From an uncultured Christensenella sp. (GTDB taxonomy: Bacteria; Bacillota; Clostridia; Christensenellales; Borkfalkiaceae): a DNA stretch of 64,000 nucleotides. The stretch is taken from assembly GCA_910587015.1 (NCBI GenBank), contig CAJUME010000010.1, positions 62,001-126,000 of the forward strand, read 5' to 3'. A program made the translations under genes and the position numbers. Under the pieces are notes generated by a model, which made no database searches, was not told where the DNA came from, and saw only the letters and a program-made list of their open reading frames with translations. Below, piece by piece: positions 47,574-55,529 of the stretch (the stretch's first letter is position 1; each line of letters opens with the position of its first letter).

Positions 47574-48575
47574 TTAAAGCTGATAAAAGCCTATTTTTTT
47601 ATAGACCTTTGCAAGCGTTTTGCCCGCGGCGCGGCTTGCGCGCTCTGCACCCGAGCGGAGTATGCCGTTAAGATATTCCTTATCCGCAAGCAGACGGGCC
47701 TGCTCTGCCTGTATCGGCGCAAGCCTGTCGGCAACCGCTTCGCCTACGGCAAGCTTAAGGTCGCCGTAGCCCTTGCCCGCAAAGTCCGCCTCTGCCTCAG
47801 TTATGCTTTTACCGGTAAACGCGGAATATATGCTAAGCAAATTGCTTACGCCCGCCTTGTTTTCGGGGTCGAACTTAATCTGTATGTCGCTGTCCGTTAC
47901 GGCACGCTTGAACTTTCTTATAATAGTATCCTTATCGTCCGATAAAAATACCGAGCCGTTTACATTTTCCGCCGACTTGGACATTTTTTTTGTCGGGTCG
48001 AGCAAATCGCATATTTTGGCGCCGACCTTCATATACAGCGCTTCGGGTACCTTAAAGGTAGGCGAATACACGTTGTTAAAGCGCTGGGCGATATCCCGCG
48101 CGATTTCCACGTGCTGGCGCTGGTCAAGCCCCACGGGCACGACCTCCGTCTGGTACAAAAGAATATCCGCCGCCATTAAAACGGGGTAATCCATAAGCCC
48201 CATATTTATATTATCGGCGTGTTTTCTGCTCTTATCCTTAAACTGCGTCATTCGCTCCATTTCGCCGACGTAGGTGAACGTGTTCAACACCCAGCACAGC
48301 TCTGCATGGGCGGGAACGTGCGACTGGACGTAAATTGCGGTGCTTTCGGGGTTCAACCCGCACGCAATATACAGCGCAAGCAGGCTGAGGGTGCGCCGAC
48401 GCAGCTCGGCGGGGTTCTGACGGACGGTTATGGCGTGCATGTTCGCTATCGCAAAAAAGCAGTCATAATCGTTTTGAAGCGCAACAAAGTTACGGATTGC
48501 GCCGATATAGTTGCCTATCGTAAGCTCGTTTGTGGGCTGTACCGCCGAGTACAGCGTTTTCTTATTCTCTTCCAT
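47574..48575 (-). CDS. trpS: tryptophan--tRNA ligase
   Basis: 333 residues, normal length. Class I signature HIGH appears as TIGN in QPTNELTIGNYIGAIRNF, and KMSKS is exact. YQTEVVPVGLDQRQHVEIARD is the Trp/ATP-binding region. The ATG at 48575 has AAAGG upstream. No T-box leader is visible in the short gap before it. Confidence 0.97.
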   Translation of the reverse strand: MEENKKTLYSAVQPTNELTIGNYIGAIRNFVALQNDYDCFFAIANMHAITVRQNPAELRRRTLSLLALYIACGLNPESTAIYVQSHVPAHAELCWVLNTFTYVGEMERMTQFKDKSRKHADNINMGLMDYPVLMAADILLYQTEVVPVGLDQRQHVEIARDIAQRFNNVYSPTFKVPEALYMKVGAKICDLLDPTKKMSKSAENVNGSVFLSDDKDTIIRKFKRAVTDSDIQIKFDPENKAGVSNLLSIYSAFTGKSITEAEADFAGKGYGDLKLAVGEAVADRLAPIQAEQARLLADKEYLNGILRSGAERASRAAGKTLAKVYKKIGFYQL

Positions 48576-48692
48576 ATTCTTACCTTTACAGGATAATATT
48601 ACCATACCCGCCCGCAAAAAGCAAAGTTTTTTTATAAGTTGACGGCATAATCACCAAACTTAGCTTAAATATTCACCGTTTTAACAAAAACC

Positions 48693-48719
48693 GCCGCCGA
48701 AGCATTTCTCTTCGGCGGC
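48693..48719 (-). terminator. thrC terminator
   Basis: GCCGCCGAAG (48693-48702) with CTTCGGCGGC (48710-48719), then GGTTTTTGTT on the minus strand. Confidence 0.85.
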
Positions 48720-48729
48720 ATATGCTTAA

Positions 48730-50211
48730 TTATTTAATAAATTCGAGCACCTCGTCAAACAGCTTTTTTCTGTCGGCGGTTTTTGTAAAGCGCACGGGCT
48801 TGTCGCGCAGCTCTTTAAGGCATTTGGGCACCGCCATTGCCGTTGCCGCGTGCAGACGCTTAATGCCCTTAAAGCTGTCCTTTACGTCGTTGCCCGTGAC
48901 GGCGTAAAGCACGTCCTGCGGGAATTTGTAGGGGTTTGCGGTAGAAACGATTATCATATTCGTTTCGTCCTTTTTATGCTTTTCGAACCAATCCTGAGCG
49001 ACCTTCATTGCACAGCCCGTGTGCGTATCCATTGTATAGCCCACGTCGATAAACACGTCGTACATTGCCTCTACGCACTCGTCGTCGTTAGCGCTGCCGC
49101 CGTCGAAAATTTCGCCTATTTCCGCCAATTCCCCCGCGGATATGGCGTATTTACCGTCATTTTTAAGCGATAGCATACGCTCGGCGGTAAGCTTAGCATT
49201 CCTGCCCGAAAACTCGAAAACAAGCCGCTCGAGGTTGGAGGAAACGAGTATATCCATCGACGGCGACGTGGTTTTATAAAATTCTCTGCGGGCGTTGTAA
49301 ACGCCGCTTGCAAAAAATTCCGTCAGCACGTCGTTGCTGTTGGAGGCGCAGTGCAGTCTGCGTATCGGCAGACCCATTCTTTTTGCGTAATAGCCCGCGA
49401 GAATATTGCCGAAGTTGCCCGTAGGCACGGTGAAGTCGATTTGCTCGCCCATTTCTATCTGCTCGGAAGAAACCAAATCGAGATAAGCCGAAAAATAGTA
49501 TGCGATTTGCGGCGCAAGTCTGCCGAAGTTTATAGAGTTGGCGCTGGAAAGCACCACGCCCTTTTCAAGCAGCGCCTTTGCGTATGCTTCGCTTGAAAAA
49601 ATTTCCTTTACGGCGGTCTGGCAGTCGTCGAAATTGCCCTTTACGGCAACCACGTTGACGTTTGCGCCCTCCTGCGTGCACATTTGCAGCTTCTGCATTT
49701 TGGAAACGCCCTCGGACGGGTAAAAGACCATAACCTTTATACCCTCCGCGTCCTTAAAGCCTTCGAGCGCGGCTTTACCGGTATCGCCCGAGGTTGCGGT
49801 AAGGATAAGAATTTCTTCCTTTACCCCGCATATATCCGCTCCCTTCCGCAAAAGATAGGGCAAAAGCGTAAGCGCCATATCCTTGAAGGCGCAGGTGGGT
49901 CCGTGCCACAATTCAAGCATATATATGCCGTCGTCAAGGCGAACAAGCGGCGCGGGGTCGTCGCCCTCGAACTTGCCGTAAGCGCTTTCGCACGCGGCAA
50001 GCAGCTCCTTTTCGTCGTACTCGGAAAGATATTTTTTCAGCACCTTTGCCGCGCGCTCGGGATAGCTCATTTCAAGCATTTTCCGCATTTCCTCCGCGGA
50101 TACGGACGGGAATTTTTCCGGCACGAAAAGCCCGCCGTTATCGGCAAGCCCCTTTACTATTGCGCGGGCGGCGGTAACCTTCTCTCCGCCTCTGGTGCTG
50201 ATAAAATTCAT
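48730..50211 (-). CDS. thrC: threonine synthase
   Basis: 493 residues, the long form of the PLP enzyme converting O-phosphohomoserine to threonine. N-terminal MNFISTRGGEKVTAARAIVK and GLADNGGLFVPE are typical; the PLP lysine is in GPTCAFKDMALTL, and TGNFGNILAGYYAKRMGLP is the phosphate-binding region. Its own transcript: a terminator lies on each side. Confidence 0.96.
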   Translation of the reverse strand: MNFISTRGGEKVTAARAIVKGLADNGGLFVPEKFPSVSAEEMRKMLEMSYPERAAKVLKKYLSEYDEKELLAACESAYGKFEGDDPAPLVRLDDGIYMLELWHGPTCAFKDMALTLLPYLLRKGADICGVKEEILILTATSGDTGKAALEGFKDAEGIKVMVFYPSEGVSKMQKLQMCTQEGANVNVVAVKGNFDDCQTAVKEIFSSEAYAKALLEKGVVLSSANSINFGRLAPQIAYYFSAYLDLVSSEQIEMGEQIDFTVPTGNFGNILAGYYAKRMGLPIRRLHCASNSNDVLTEFFASGVYNARREFYKTTSPSMDILVSSNLERLVFEFSGRNAKLTAERMLSLKNDGKYAISAGELAEIGEIFDGGSANDDECVEAMYDVFIDVGYTMDTHTGCAMKVAQDWFEKHKKDETNMIIVSTANPYKFPQDVLYAVTGNDVKDSFKGIKRLHAATAMAVPKCLKELRDKPVRFTKTADRKKLFDEVLEFIK

Positions 50212-50253
50212 TGTAAACTCCTTTCACTAAAATCTCGGAAAAACAGAAATAAA

Positions 50254-50277
50254 GCGGCGCGAAAACGCACGCGCCGC
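50254..50277 (-). terminator. terminator after the P-loop gene
   Basis: GCGGCGCG (50254-50261) with CGCGCCGC (50270-50277), then TTTATTTCTG on the minus strand, just upstream of thrC. Confidence 0.75.
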
Positions 50278-50301
50278 CTTAAAGCCGATTTTTATTGCGG
50301 C

Positions 50302-50709
50302 TTAAATAAACTTCTTGACAAAGTCGGGAAGCTCCGCCTCCGCCGCACTGCACGTCAAAGTGATAGTGATTTTGTTTTCCGACGAAATTTTTTCGAGCAT
50401 GTAGAATATGCCCGCAAGCTCGGAAAGCGGCTTGCCCGCAATACGCGCAACGCCGTCTATGTAAATATATTCGTGGTCGCTGTTGCAAGCGGCTACGCCC
50501 TTGACGAACCCGCAAAGCGCGTCCTCGCCGGCGATGTCGTAATCGGTTACGTCGATATAGCGGACTGCGCGGTCAAGCGAATACATTGCGCGCTTGTTGT
50601 CCGTAATAAATACGCTTAAACCCTTAGCATCCTTAACCTGTGCGTTTGCCGCGTCTAAAAGCTGCTTGGTTTTGCCTGTGCCCTTGGGTCCGTAGATTAT
50701 TTTTATCAT
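50302..50709 (-). CDS. small P-loop NTPase of unknown role
   Basis: 135 residues starting MIKIIYGPKGTGKTKQLLDA, with an exact Walker A (GPKGTGKT). A Walker-B-like YIYIDGVARI follows and a LTCSA segment resembles sensor 1. The protein is too short for an AAA module with a lid. GGAGG lies before the ATG at 50709. Monocistronic. Function unknown. Confidence 0.75.
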   Translation of the reverse strand: MIKIIYGPKGTGKTKQLLDAANAQVKDAKGLSVFITDNKRAMYSLDRAVRYIDVTDYDIAGEDALCGFVKGVAACNSDHEYIYIDGVARIAGKPLSELAGIFYMLEKISSENKITITLTCSAAEAELPDFVKKFI

Positions 50710-50829
50710 TGAAAATCCTCCTGATAGCAAGTTAAAATATTATACTTAACCTTTACTGTATTTTATCAGTAAAAAAGGAAATTTTCAATACCTTTTGTGA
50801 AATTTCTTAAAATTTTCAAAAATGCGGAC

Positions 50830-52032
50830 TTAAACGCACTCTTTTACGAATTCGGCTATTCTTTCCAGCCCTTCCAACATATCTTCGAGCGAAAGCGCAT
50901 AGGAAAGACGCAGCGCATCGTCGTCGCCGAAGCATACTCCGGGGGTTGCGGCAACCTTTTTATGCGTTAAAAGCATATCCGCAACGTCCATACTGCCGTG
51001 AATTTTTTGCCCGTTGTATTTTTTGCCGTAAAGGCTGTCGCACAGAAGCATAACGTAGAAAGCGCCGTCGGGCTTGACGTAATCGAGCCCTAACGCCTTC
51101 ATTCCGTCAAGCTTTTCAAGCATTTTTTCGCGGCGCCCGCCAAACGCCTTAATCATATTTTTCATAGCCGTGTCATCGCCTTCCAGCGCGGCAAGCGTTG
51201 CGTACTGCGTCATTGTGTTTACGTTCGAGGTGGAATGGCTCTGGAACGAGGATATTGCCTTTGCAAGCTTTTCGGGGCAGGCAAGATAGCCCAGACGCCA
51301 GCCCGTCATTGCATAGGACTTGGAAACTCCGTTGACGACAATCGTCAAATCCTTCATTTCGGGCGAGCACTGCGCGATTGAGAAATGCGTTTCGCCGCCG
51401 TAAATAAGCTTTTCGTAAATTTCGTCCGAAAGCACTATAATGTTGTGCTCTACGCACACCTCGGCAATTCTGCGGATTTCCTCCTCGGTATACACCGCGC
51501 CCGTGGGGTTGCAAGGGCTGTTGAAAATCAGCATTTTGGTTTTTTCGGAAATGGCCGCCTCTATCTGCGCCGCAGTCACCTTATAGCCGTGGCGCGCGGT
51601 TGCGTATATGTAGTTGGGCACGCCGCCGCAGCTTTTGACTACCTCTGGATAGGTCAGCCAATAGGGCTTGGGTATCAAAACCTCGTCGCCGGGGTTGATT
51701 GTGGCAAACAGCGCGTTGAAAATTGAATGCTTTGCGCCGTTGGATACGATTATCTGCGAGGGGTCGTAATCGAGGTTGTTGTCGGCCTTAAGCTTTTTTG
51801 CGATTGCCCTTTTAAGCGCGGGCAGACCCGCCGCCGCAACGTATTTGGTATAGCCCTTGTCAAGCGCGTTTTTAGCCGCCTGACAGACGTGCTCGGGAGT
51901 GTTGAAGTCGGGCTCGCCTACGCCGAAGTTGATAACGCGCTCGCCCGCGGCTTTAAGCTCGTTAGCCTTTGCCGAGATTGCAAGCGTCATAGAGGGCGCA
52001 ATGGCTTTTACTCTGTCCGAAACCTTTATCAT
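50830..52032 (-). CDS. aspartate-type pyridoxal-phosphate aminotransferase
   Basis: 400-residue class I/II aminotransferase. Recognisable are INFGVGEPDFNTP, PKPYWLTYPEV, NSPCNPTGAVY, the PLP lysine in VNGVSKSYAMTGWRLGY, and RLSYALS (substrate-carboxylate Arg). Most similar in pattern to aspartate aminotransferase AspC/AspB of Firmicutes; prephenate or other substrates cannot be excluded. The ATG at 52032 follows GGAGG; the earlier ATG at 52062 does not. Monocistronic. Confidence 0.92.
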   Translation of the reverse strand: MIKVSDRVKAIAPSMTLAISAKANELKAAGERVINFGVGEPDFNTPEHVCQAAKNALDKGYTKYVAAAGLPALKRAIAKKLKADNNLDYDPSQIIVSNGAKHSIFNALFATINPGDEVLIPKPYWLTYPEVVKSCGGVPNYIYATARHGYKVTAAQIEAAISEKTKMLIFNSPCNPTGAVYTEEEIRRIAEVCVEHNIIVLSDEIYEKLIYGGETHFSIAQCSPEMKDLTIVVNGVSKSYAMTGWRLGYLACPEKLAKAISSFQSHSTSNVNTMTQYATLAALEGDDTAMKNMIKAFGGRREKMLEKLDGMKALGLDYVKPDGAFYVMLLCDSLYGKKYNGQKIHGSMDVADMLLTHKKVAATPGVCFGDDDALRLSYALSLEDMLEGLERIAEFVKECV

Positions 52033-52166
52033 AATTACTTCCTCCGTACAATTTATATTCAACCATAATTATACAGAGTTTTGCACCGTTTTGCAACAAC
52101 TTGAAATATATTTAATTTTTGACGCTTAATTTGTTAAAAATTCATAAGCAACGCAATATAAGCGCA

Positions 52167-52337
52167 TTAATTTTTGTCAGCTTTGTCCCTGCAATGCGGG
52201 CAATGCGCGCCGCAGCTGCCGCAGTCACAGCCCGTACACCCCCCCTTATGCTTTACTTTACGGTAAATAAGCCACCCCGCCGCGCCGACAAACGCAACGC
52301 AGACCAAAACCAGCACAACAATATCCAAAGCGCCCAT
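52167..52337 (-). CDS. FeoB-associated Cys-rich membrane protein
   Basis: 56 residues beginning MGALDIVVLVLVCVAFVGAA: one N-terminal membrane helix, then RKVKHKGGC and a cysteine cluster (CTGCDCGSCGAHCPHC). This is the standard plan of the small protein encoded after feoB in Clostridia, thought to help iron transfer. AAGGAG before the ATG. It starts four bases after the feoB stop. Confidence 0.85.
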   Translation of the reverse strand: MGALDIVVLVLVCVAFVGAAGWLIYRKVKHKGGCTGCDCGSCGAHCPHCRDKADKN

Positions 52338-52340
52338 TTA

Positions 52341-54686
52341 CTACTCCTTATTGCTTTTTTTGCGAATCTTAAACAGTCTTAAAATATCGAATTTGCCAAT
52401 ATTTCTTAAAACTATAAACGTTGTTACAACCGCTGTAACGGCGAGCCAGATGAACAGCGTCCACCACCATGCGCCGACCGTGTACACCGCCGCGCTTATT
52501 ACAAAGCTTGCCGCCAGCCAGAACAATAACGTCCACTTAAATTTGCCCTTTGGCAGCTCTGCCCTCGCCGTTGCGCAAGCGGCAAAGCACGGTATTGTGG
52601 TCATATTGAAGGCGATAAACGCAATCAGCCCTGCAACGAATTGCCCCTGAGATATGCCCGTGTCAGCCGTGATTGCGGCGATAAGTCCGCTTAATTCCTC
52701 CACGCCGTCCTCGGTGCCCGCGCCCGCATACGCGCCTATGCACAGCGCAAGCGTTGTAAAGGTTGCAATAACGTTTTCCTTAGCGACAAGCCCCGTTATC
52801 GCCGCGACCGCGAACACCCAGCCGAACTGTCCGAGCTGATAGCCGAAGCCGAGCGGCGTGAATACCGGTTGAAGGAGCATACCGATTGACGCGAGAATGG
52901 AGTTGTTCATTTCCTCGTCGGGGAGGTAGCCCCACTTAAAGCTTAAATGCGAGAACAGCCAGATTATTACCGTTGACGCGAAGATTACGATAAACGCTTT
53001 TTTGACGAAGTGCTTTGTCTTATCCCACAGATGCAGCATAAGGTTTTTGAATTGGGGCAAATGATATGCGGGCAGCTCCATAATGAACGGGGGCGTTTCG
53101 CCTTTAAGCGAGGTATTGCGCATTAAAAGCACGCATACTATGGCGGAAGCAACGCCCAAGACGTACATTCCGTAGGTTATCAAATCGGAATTGCCAACGC
53201 CGAACGCGGCGACAATTCCGCCCGCAACCGCCGTTAAAATGGGTAGCTTAGCCCCGCAGGAAAAGAAGGGAATTACGCGTATGGTTGCCGTTCTTTCCTT
53301 TTCGTCCGAAAGCGTGCGGGTGTTTACCGCCGCGGGAACCGAACAGCCGAAGCCCATAATCATAGGCATAAACGCCCTGCCCGAAAGCCCGAAACGGCGG
53401 AAAATTCTATCCAAAACAAACGCAATACGCGCCATATATCCGCTGTCTTCCAGCAGAGAGAAGAACAAAAACAGAGTTAAAATCTGCGGCAGAAAGCCGA
53501 GCACGGCGAAAATTCCGCCGAGTATACCGTCGCCTATAAGCCCCGTAGCCCATTGCGCCGCGCCCGCGTTTTCCATAAGCGTTACAACGCCGTCCGAGAT
53601 GTGGTCGAGGAAAAGATTTAAAAGGTTGGTGAGAATAACTCCGGGGGAGAATACCGCGCCGTCGTAAAGCACTGCAAGCAGCTCAACGCCGAAATTGTTG
53701 TATTCTACGCTTCCGTCAACCTCTGCCGCAAGCCCCAAATCGACAAGCGAAGGCATCCAGCCCTGAGCTTCGGTAAAGCCGTTTAAAAAGAAAAGATTTT
53801 CAGAAAAGGTTAAATGAAACACAAAAAACAGCACGACAAGGAAAATGGGAATAGCCCAGATTTTATGCGTTAAAACACGGTCTATTTTATCCGATTTGGT
53901 CAGCCCGCCGCGCTTTGCCTTTGTTTTTGCGCCCGCAAGCTTGCCCGAGATAAATTTGTATCTTTCGTCCGCAATTGCCGCCTCCAAATCCGCGCCCGCG
54001 GCAATCTCGTCAAGCACGGACTGCGCGCCCTTGCGCTCAAGCTCGATTTCGTCGTTTTCCAAAAGCTTTAACGCGTGGAACAGCGGTGAAGAAACCCCCT
54101 CGTTTTCGTAATACGCGCAAGCGGTTTCAAGCTGTTTTTCAAGCGCGCCCTTTAAAACGGTTGCGCCCTTCCTCTGCGCGGGCAGTTCCGCGGCGCGCTG
54201 CATTAATTTATCTATCCCCGTGCCTTTAAGCGCGGAAATTTCCACAACGGGCACGCCCAGCGCGCCTTCAAGCGCGGCCGCGTTTATTTTGTCGCCCGAC
54301 TTTTCCACCTCGTCAATCATATTCAGCGCGATTATAACGGGCACGTCCGTTTCCAGCAGCTGGGTGGTAAGATAGAGGTTACGCTCTAAATTGGTTGCGT
54401 CCACTATATTAATTATGCCGTTGGGGCGGTCGTTAAGAATATAATTCCTTGCAATAACCTCCTCGGGCGTGTAGGGTGACAACGAATAGATACCGGGGAG
54501 GTCTACTATGCTTATATTGCCCGCCGCATTGCCGTTTTTGTTTTTTGCTTTTGTTTTATAAACGCCCTCGCGCTTGTCTACCGTTACCCCCGGCCAGTTG
54601 CCGACGTGTGCCGTAGCGCCCGTAAGCGCGTTGAAAAGCGTTGTCTTTCCGCAATTCGGATTGCCCGCCAAAGCAAAGGTTTTCAT
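52341..54686 (-). CDS. feoB: ferrous iron transporter FeoB
   Basis: 781 residues. N-terminal G domain with G1 AGNPNCGKTTLFN, G3 DLPGIYSL and G4-like ALNMIDE (about 1-165), a helical GDI-like region to about 280, then the membrane domain with Gate motifs (FSLLEDSGYMARIAF and GFGCSVPA). It imports Fe2+ in a GTP-dependent way. Overlaps feoA by four bases and is followed by the small Cys-rich protein. Confidence 0.97.
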   Translation of the reverse strand: MKTFALAGNPNCGKTTLFNALTGATAHVGNWPGVTVDKREGVYKTKAKNKNGNAAGNISIVDLPGIYSLSPYTPEEVIARNYILNDRPNGIINIVDATNLERNLYLTTQLLETDVPVIIALNMIDEVEKSGDKINAAALEGALGVPVVEISALKGTGIDKLMQRAAELPAQRKGATVLKGALEKQLETACAYYENEGVSSPLFHALKLLENDEIELERKGAQSVLDEIAAGADLEAAIADERYKFISGKLAGAKTKAKRGGLTKSDKIDRVLTHKIWAIPIFLVVLFFVFHLTFSENLFFLNGFTEAQGWMPSLVDLGLAAEVDGSVEYNNFGVELLAVLYDGAVFSPGVILTNLLNLFLDHISDGVVTLMENAGAAQWATGLIGDGILGGIFAVLGFLPQILTLFLFFSLLEDSGYMARIAFVLDRIFRRFGLSGRAFMPMIMGFGCSVPAAVNTRTLSDEKERTATIRVIPFFSCGAKLPILTAVAGGIVAAFGVGNSDLITYGMYVLGVASAIVCVLLMRNTSLKGETPPFIMELPAYHLPQFKNLMLHLWDKTKHFVKKAFIVIFASTVIIWLFSHLSFKWGYLPDEEMNNSILASIGMLLQPVFTPLGFGYQLGQFGWVFAVAAITGLVAKENVIATFTTLALCIGAYAGAGTEDGVEELSGLIAAITADTGISQGQFVAGLIAFIAFNMTTIPCFAACATARAELPKGKFKWTLLFWLAASFVISAAVYTVGAWWWTLFIWLAVTAVVTTFIVLRNIGKFDILRLFKIRKKSNKE

Positions 54687-54928
54687 TCCGTTTTACCTCC
54701 GTGCAGCTCCACGTCAACGCAAGCCGCTTCAGTTTTTCTTAAAGTAAGCTCGTAGCCGCGCAGGGTTACCTCTATCGGGTCGCCGAGCGGCGCTCTTTTG
54801 CGCAAAGTGACCTCGGCATCGGGCGTGACGCCCATGTCGAACAGTCTGCGGCGCAGCCTGCCCTCGCCGGTGACCCTTACAATTCTTCCGCTTTCGCCTA
54901 CGGCAAAGTCGCTTAAAAGCTTTTTCAT
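54683..54928 (-). CDS. feoA: ferrous iron transport protein FeoA (first copy next to feoB)
   Basis: 81-residue SH3-like FeoA: VGESGRIVRVTGEGRLRRRL, DMGVTPDAEVTL and GDPIEVTLRGYELTLRK. It regulates or stabilises FeoB. ATG at 54928 with AAGGAG. Overlaps feoB by ATGA. Confidence 0.93.
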   Translation of the reverse strand: MKKLLSDFAVGESGRIVRVTGEGRLRRRLFDMGVTPDAEVTLRKRAPLGDPIEVTLRGYELTLRKTEAACVDVELHGGKTE

Positions 54929-54996
54929 AAAAATCTCCTTATTTTTTGTCAAAATATTAACCATAGTTTATTTTTTAGATAAAAATTGAAGCGGCT

Positions 54997-55209
54997 TTAC
55001 GCCACTAAAATTTTACCCGCCAAAGCACGGTCGAGGCAGAGCCTGCCTTCCTTTACTGCAACAATAACGTTGCCGCCCGACGAGGATATAAGCGTTATCC
55101 GCCCGCCCTCGCAAATGCCAAGCTCGTGCAAGTGCTTTTTTACTCTTTCGTCCGCGCCTACTCTTTTTATTTCAAGCTCCCTTCCCAAGGGCGCGATTGC
55201 AACAGGCAT
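54997..55209 (-). CDS. feoA: FeoA-like protein (second copy)
   Basis: 70 residues with the same SH3-like core: VKKHLHELGICEGGRITLIS, then GGNVIVAVKEGRLCLDRALA. First gene of the feo operon. The two FeoA proteins are diverged, suggesting distinct partners or heteromer formation. GAGGAG precedes the ATG. Confidence 0.88.
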   Translation of the reverse strand: MPVAIAPLGRELEIKRVGADERVKKHLHELGICEGGRITLISSSGGNVIVAVKEGRLCLDRALAGKILVA

Positions 55210-55249
55210 ATTTACTCCTCTAAAACTTAACCCGCGTTAATTTTCATTG

Positions 55250-55301
55250 GTTATTATAATAACAAAATATTCCATTGTCAACAAAAAAATAACCTTAGTT
55301 A
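55250..55301 (-). promoter_or_regulatory. feo promoter with overlapping palindromes
   Basis: Minus-strand TTGACA (55276-55281), 17-base spacer, TATAAT (55253-55258). GTTATTATAATAAC (55250-55263) is a perfect 14-bp palindrome over the -10, and TAACCTTAGTTA (55290-55301) is an inverted repeat just upstream of the -35. Either could bind a Fur or DtxR-type iron repressor. The rest of the gap 55302-55411 is AT-rich with no gene. Confidence 0.65.
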
Positions 55302-55411
55302 AATTTTTTGCGGAAATTTTTAAGAGTACTGTGCATATTTGCATAAAATTTGCAATATTTCCGATTAAATTTATTTTTTATACTATTTGATGCATAACCG
55401 CGTCAATTTGC

Positions 55412-55440
55412 TTGCATTGGGCGGCAAAGTATGCTACTAT
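55412..55440 (+). promoter_or_regulatory. promoter of the thioredoxin-domain lipoprotein
   Basis: TTGCAT (55412-55417), 17-base spacer, TACTAT (55435-55440). The leader of about 80 bases contains a small GTCCGC/GCGGAC hairpin. Confidence 0.5.
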
Positions 55441-55529
55441 AAATTGCACGGCTATATATAATATAGAAAACAACCGCGTCCGCAGTCGGCGGGCGGACAA
55501 AAAATATCAAAAGGAATTTCGGAGGATTT

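Noticed and set aside
48576..50301. T-box leader for trpS or thrC
   Set aside because: The upstream gaps are under 160 bases and hold only terminator hairpins of the neighbouring genes; no T-box or specifier structure was seen.
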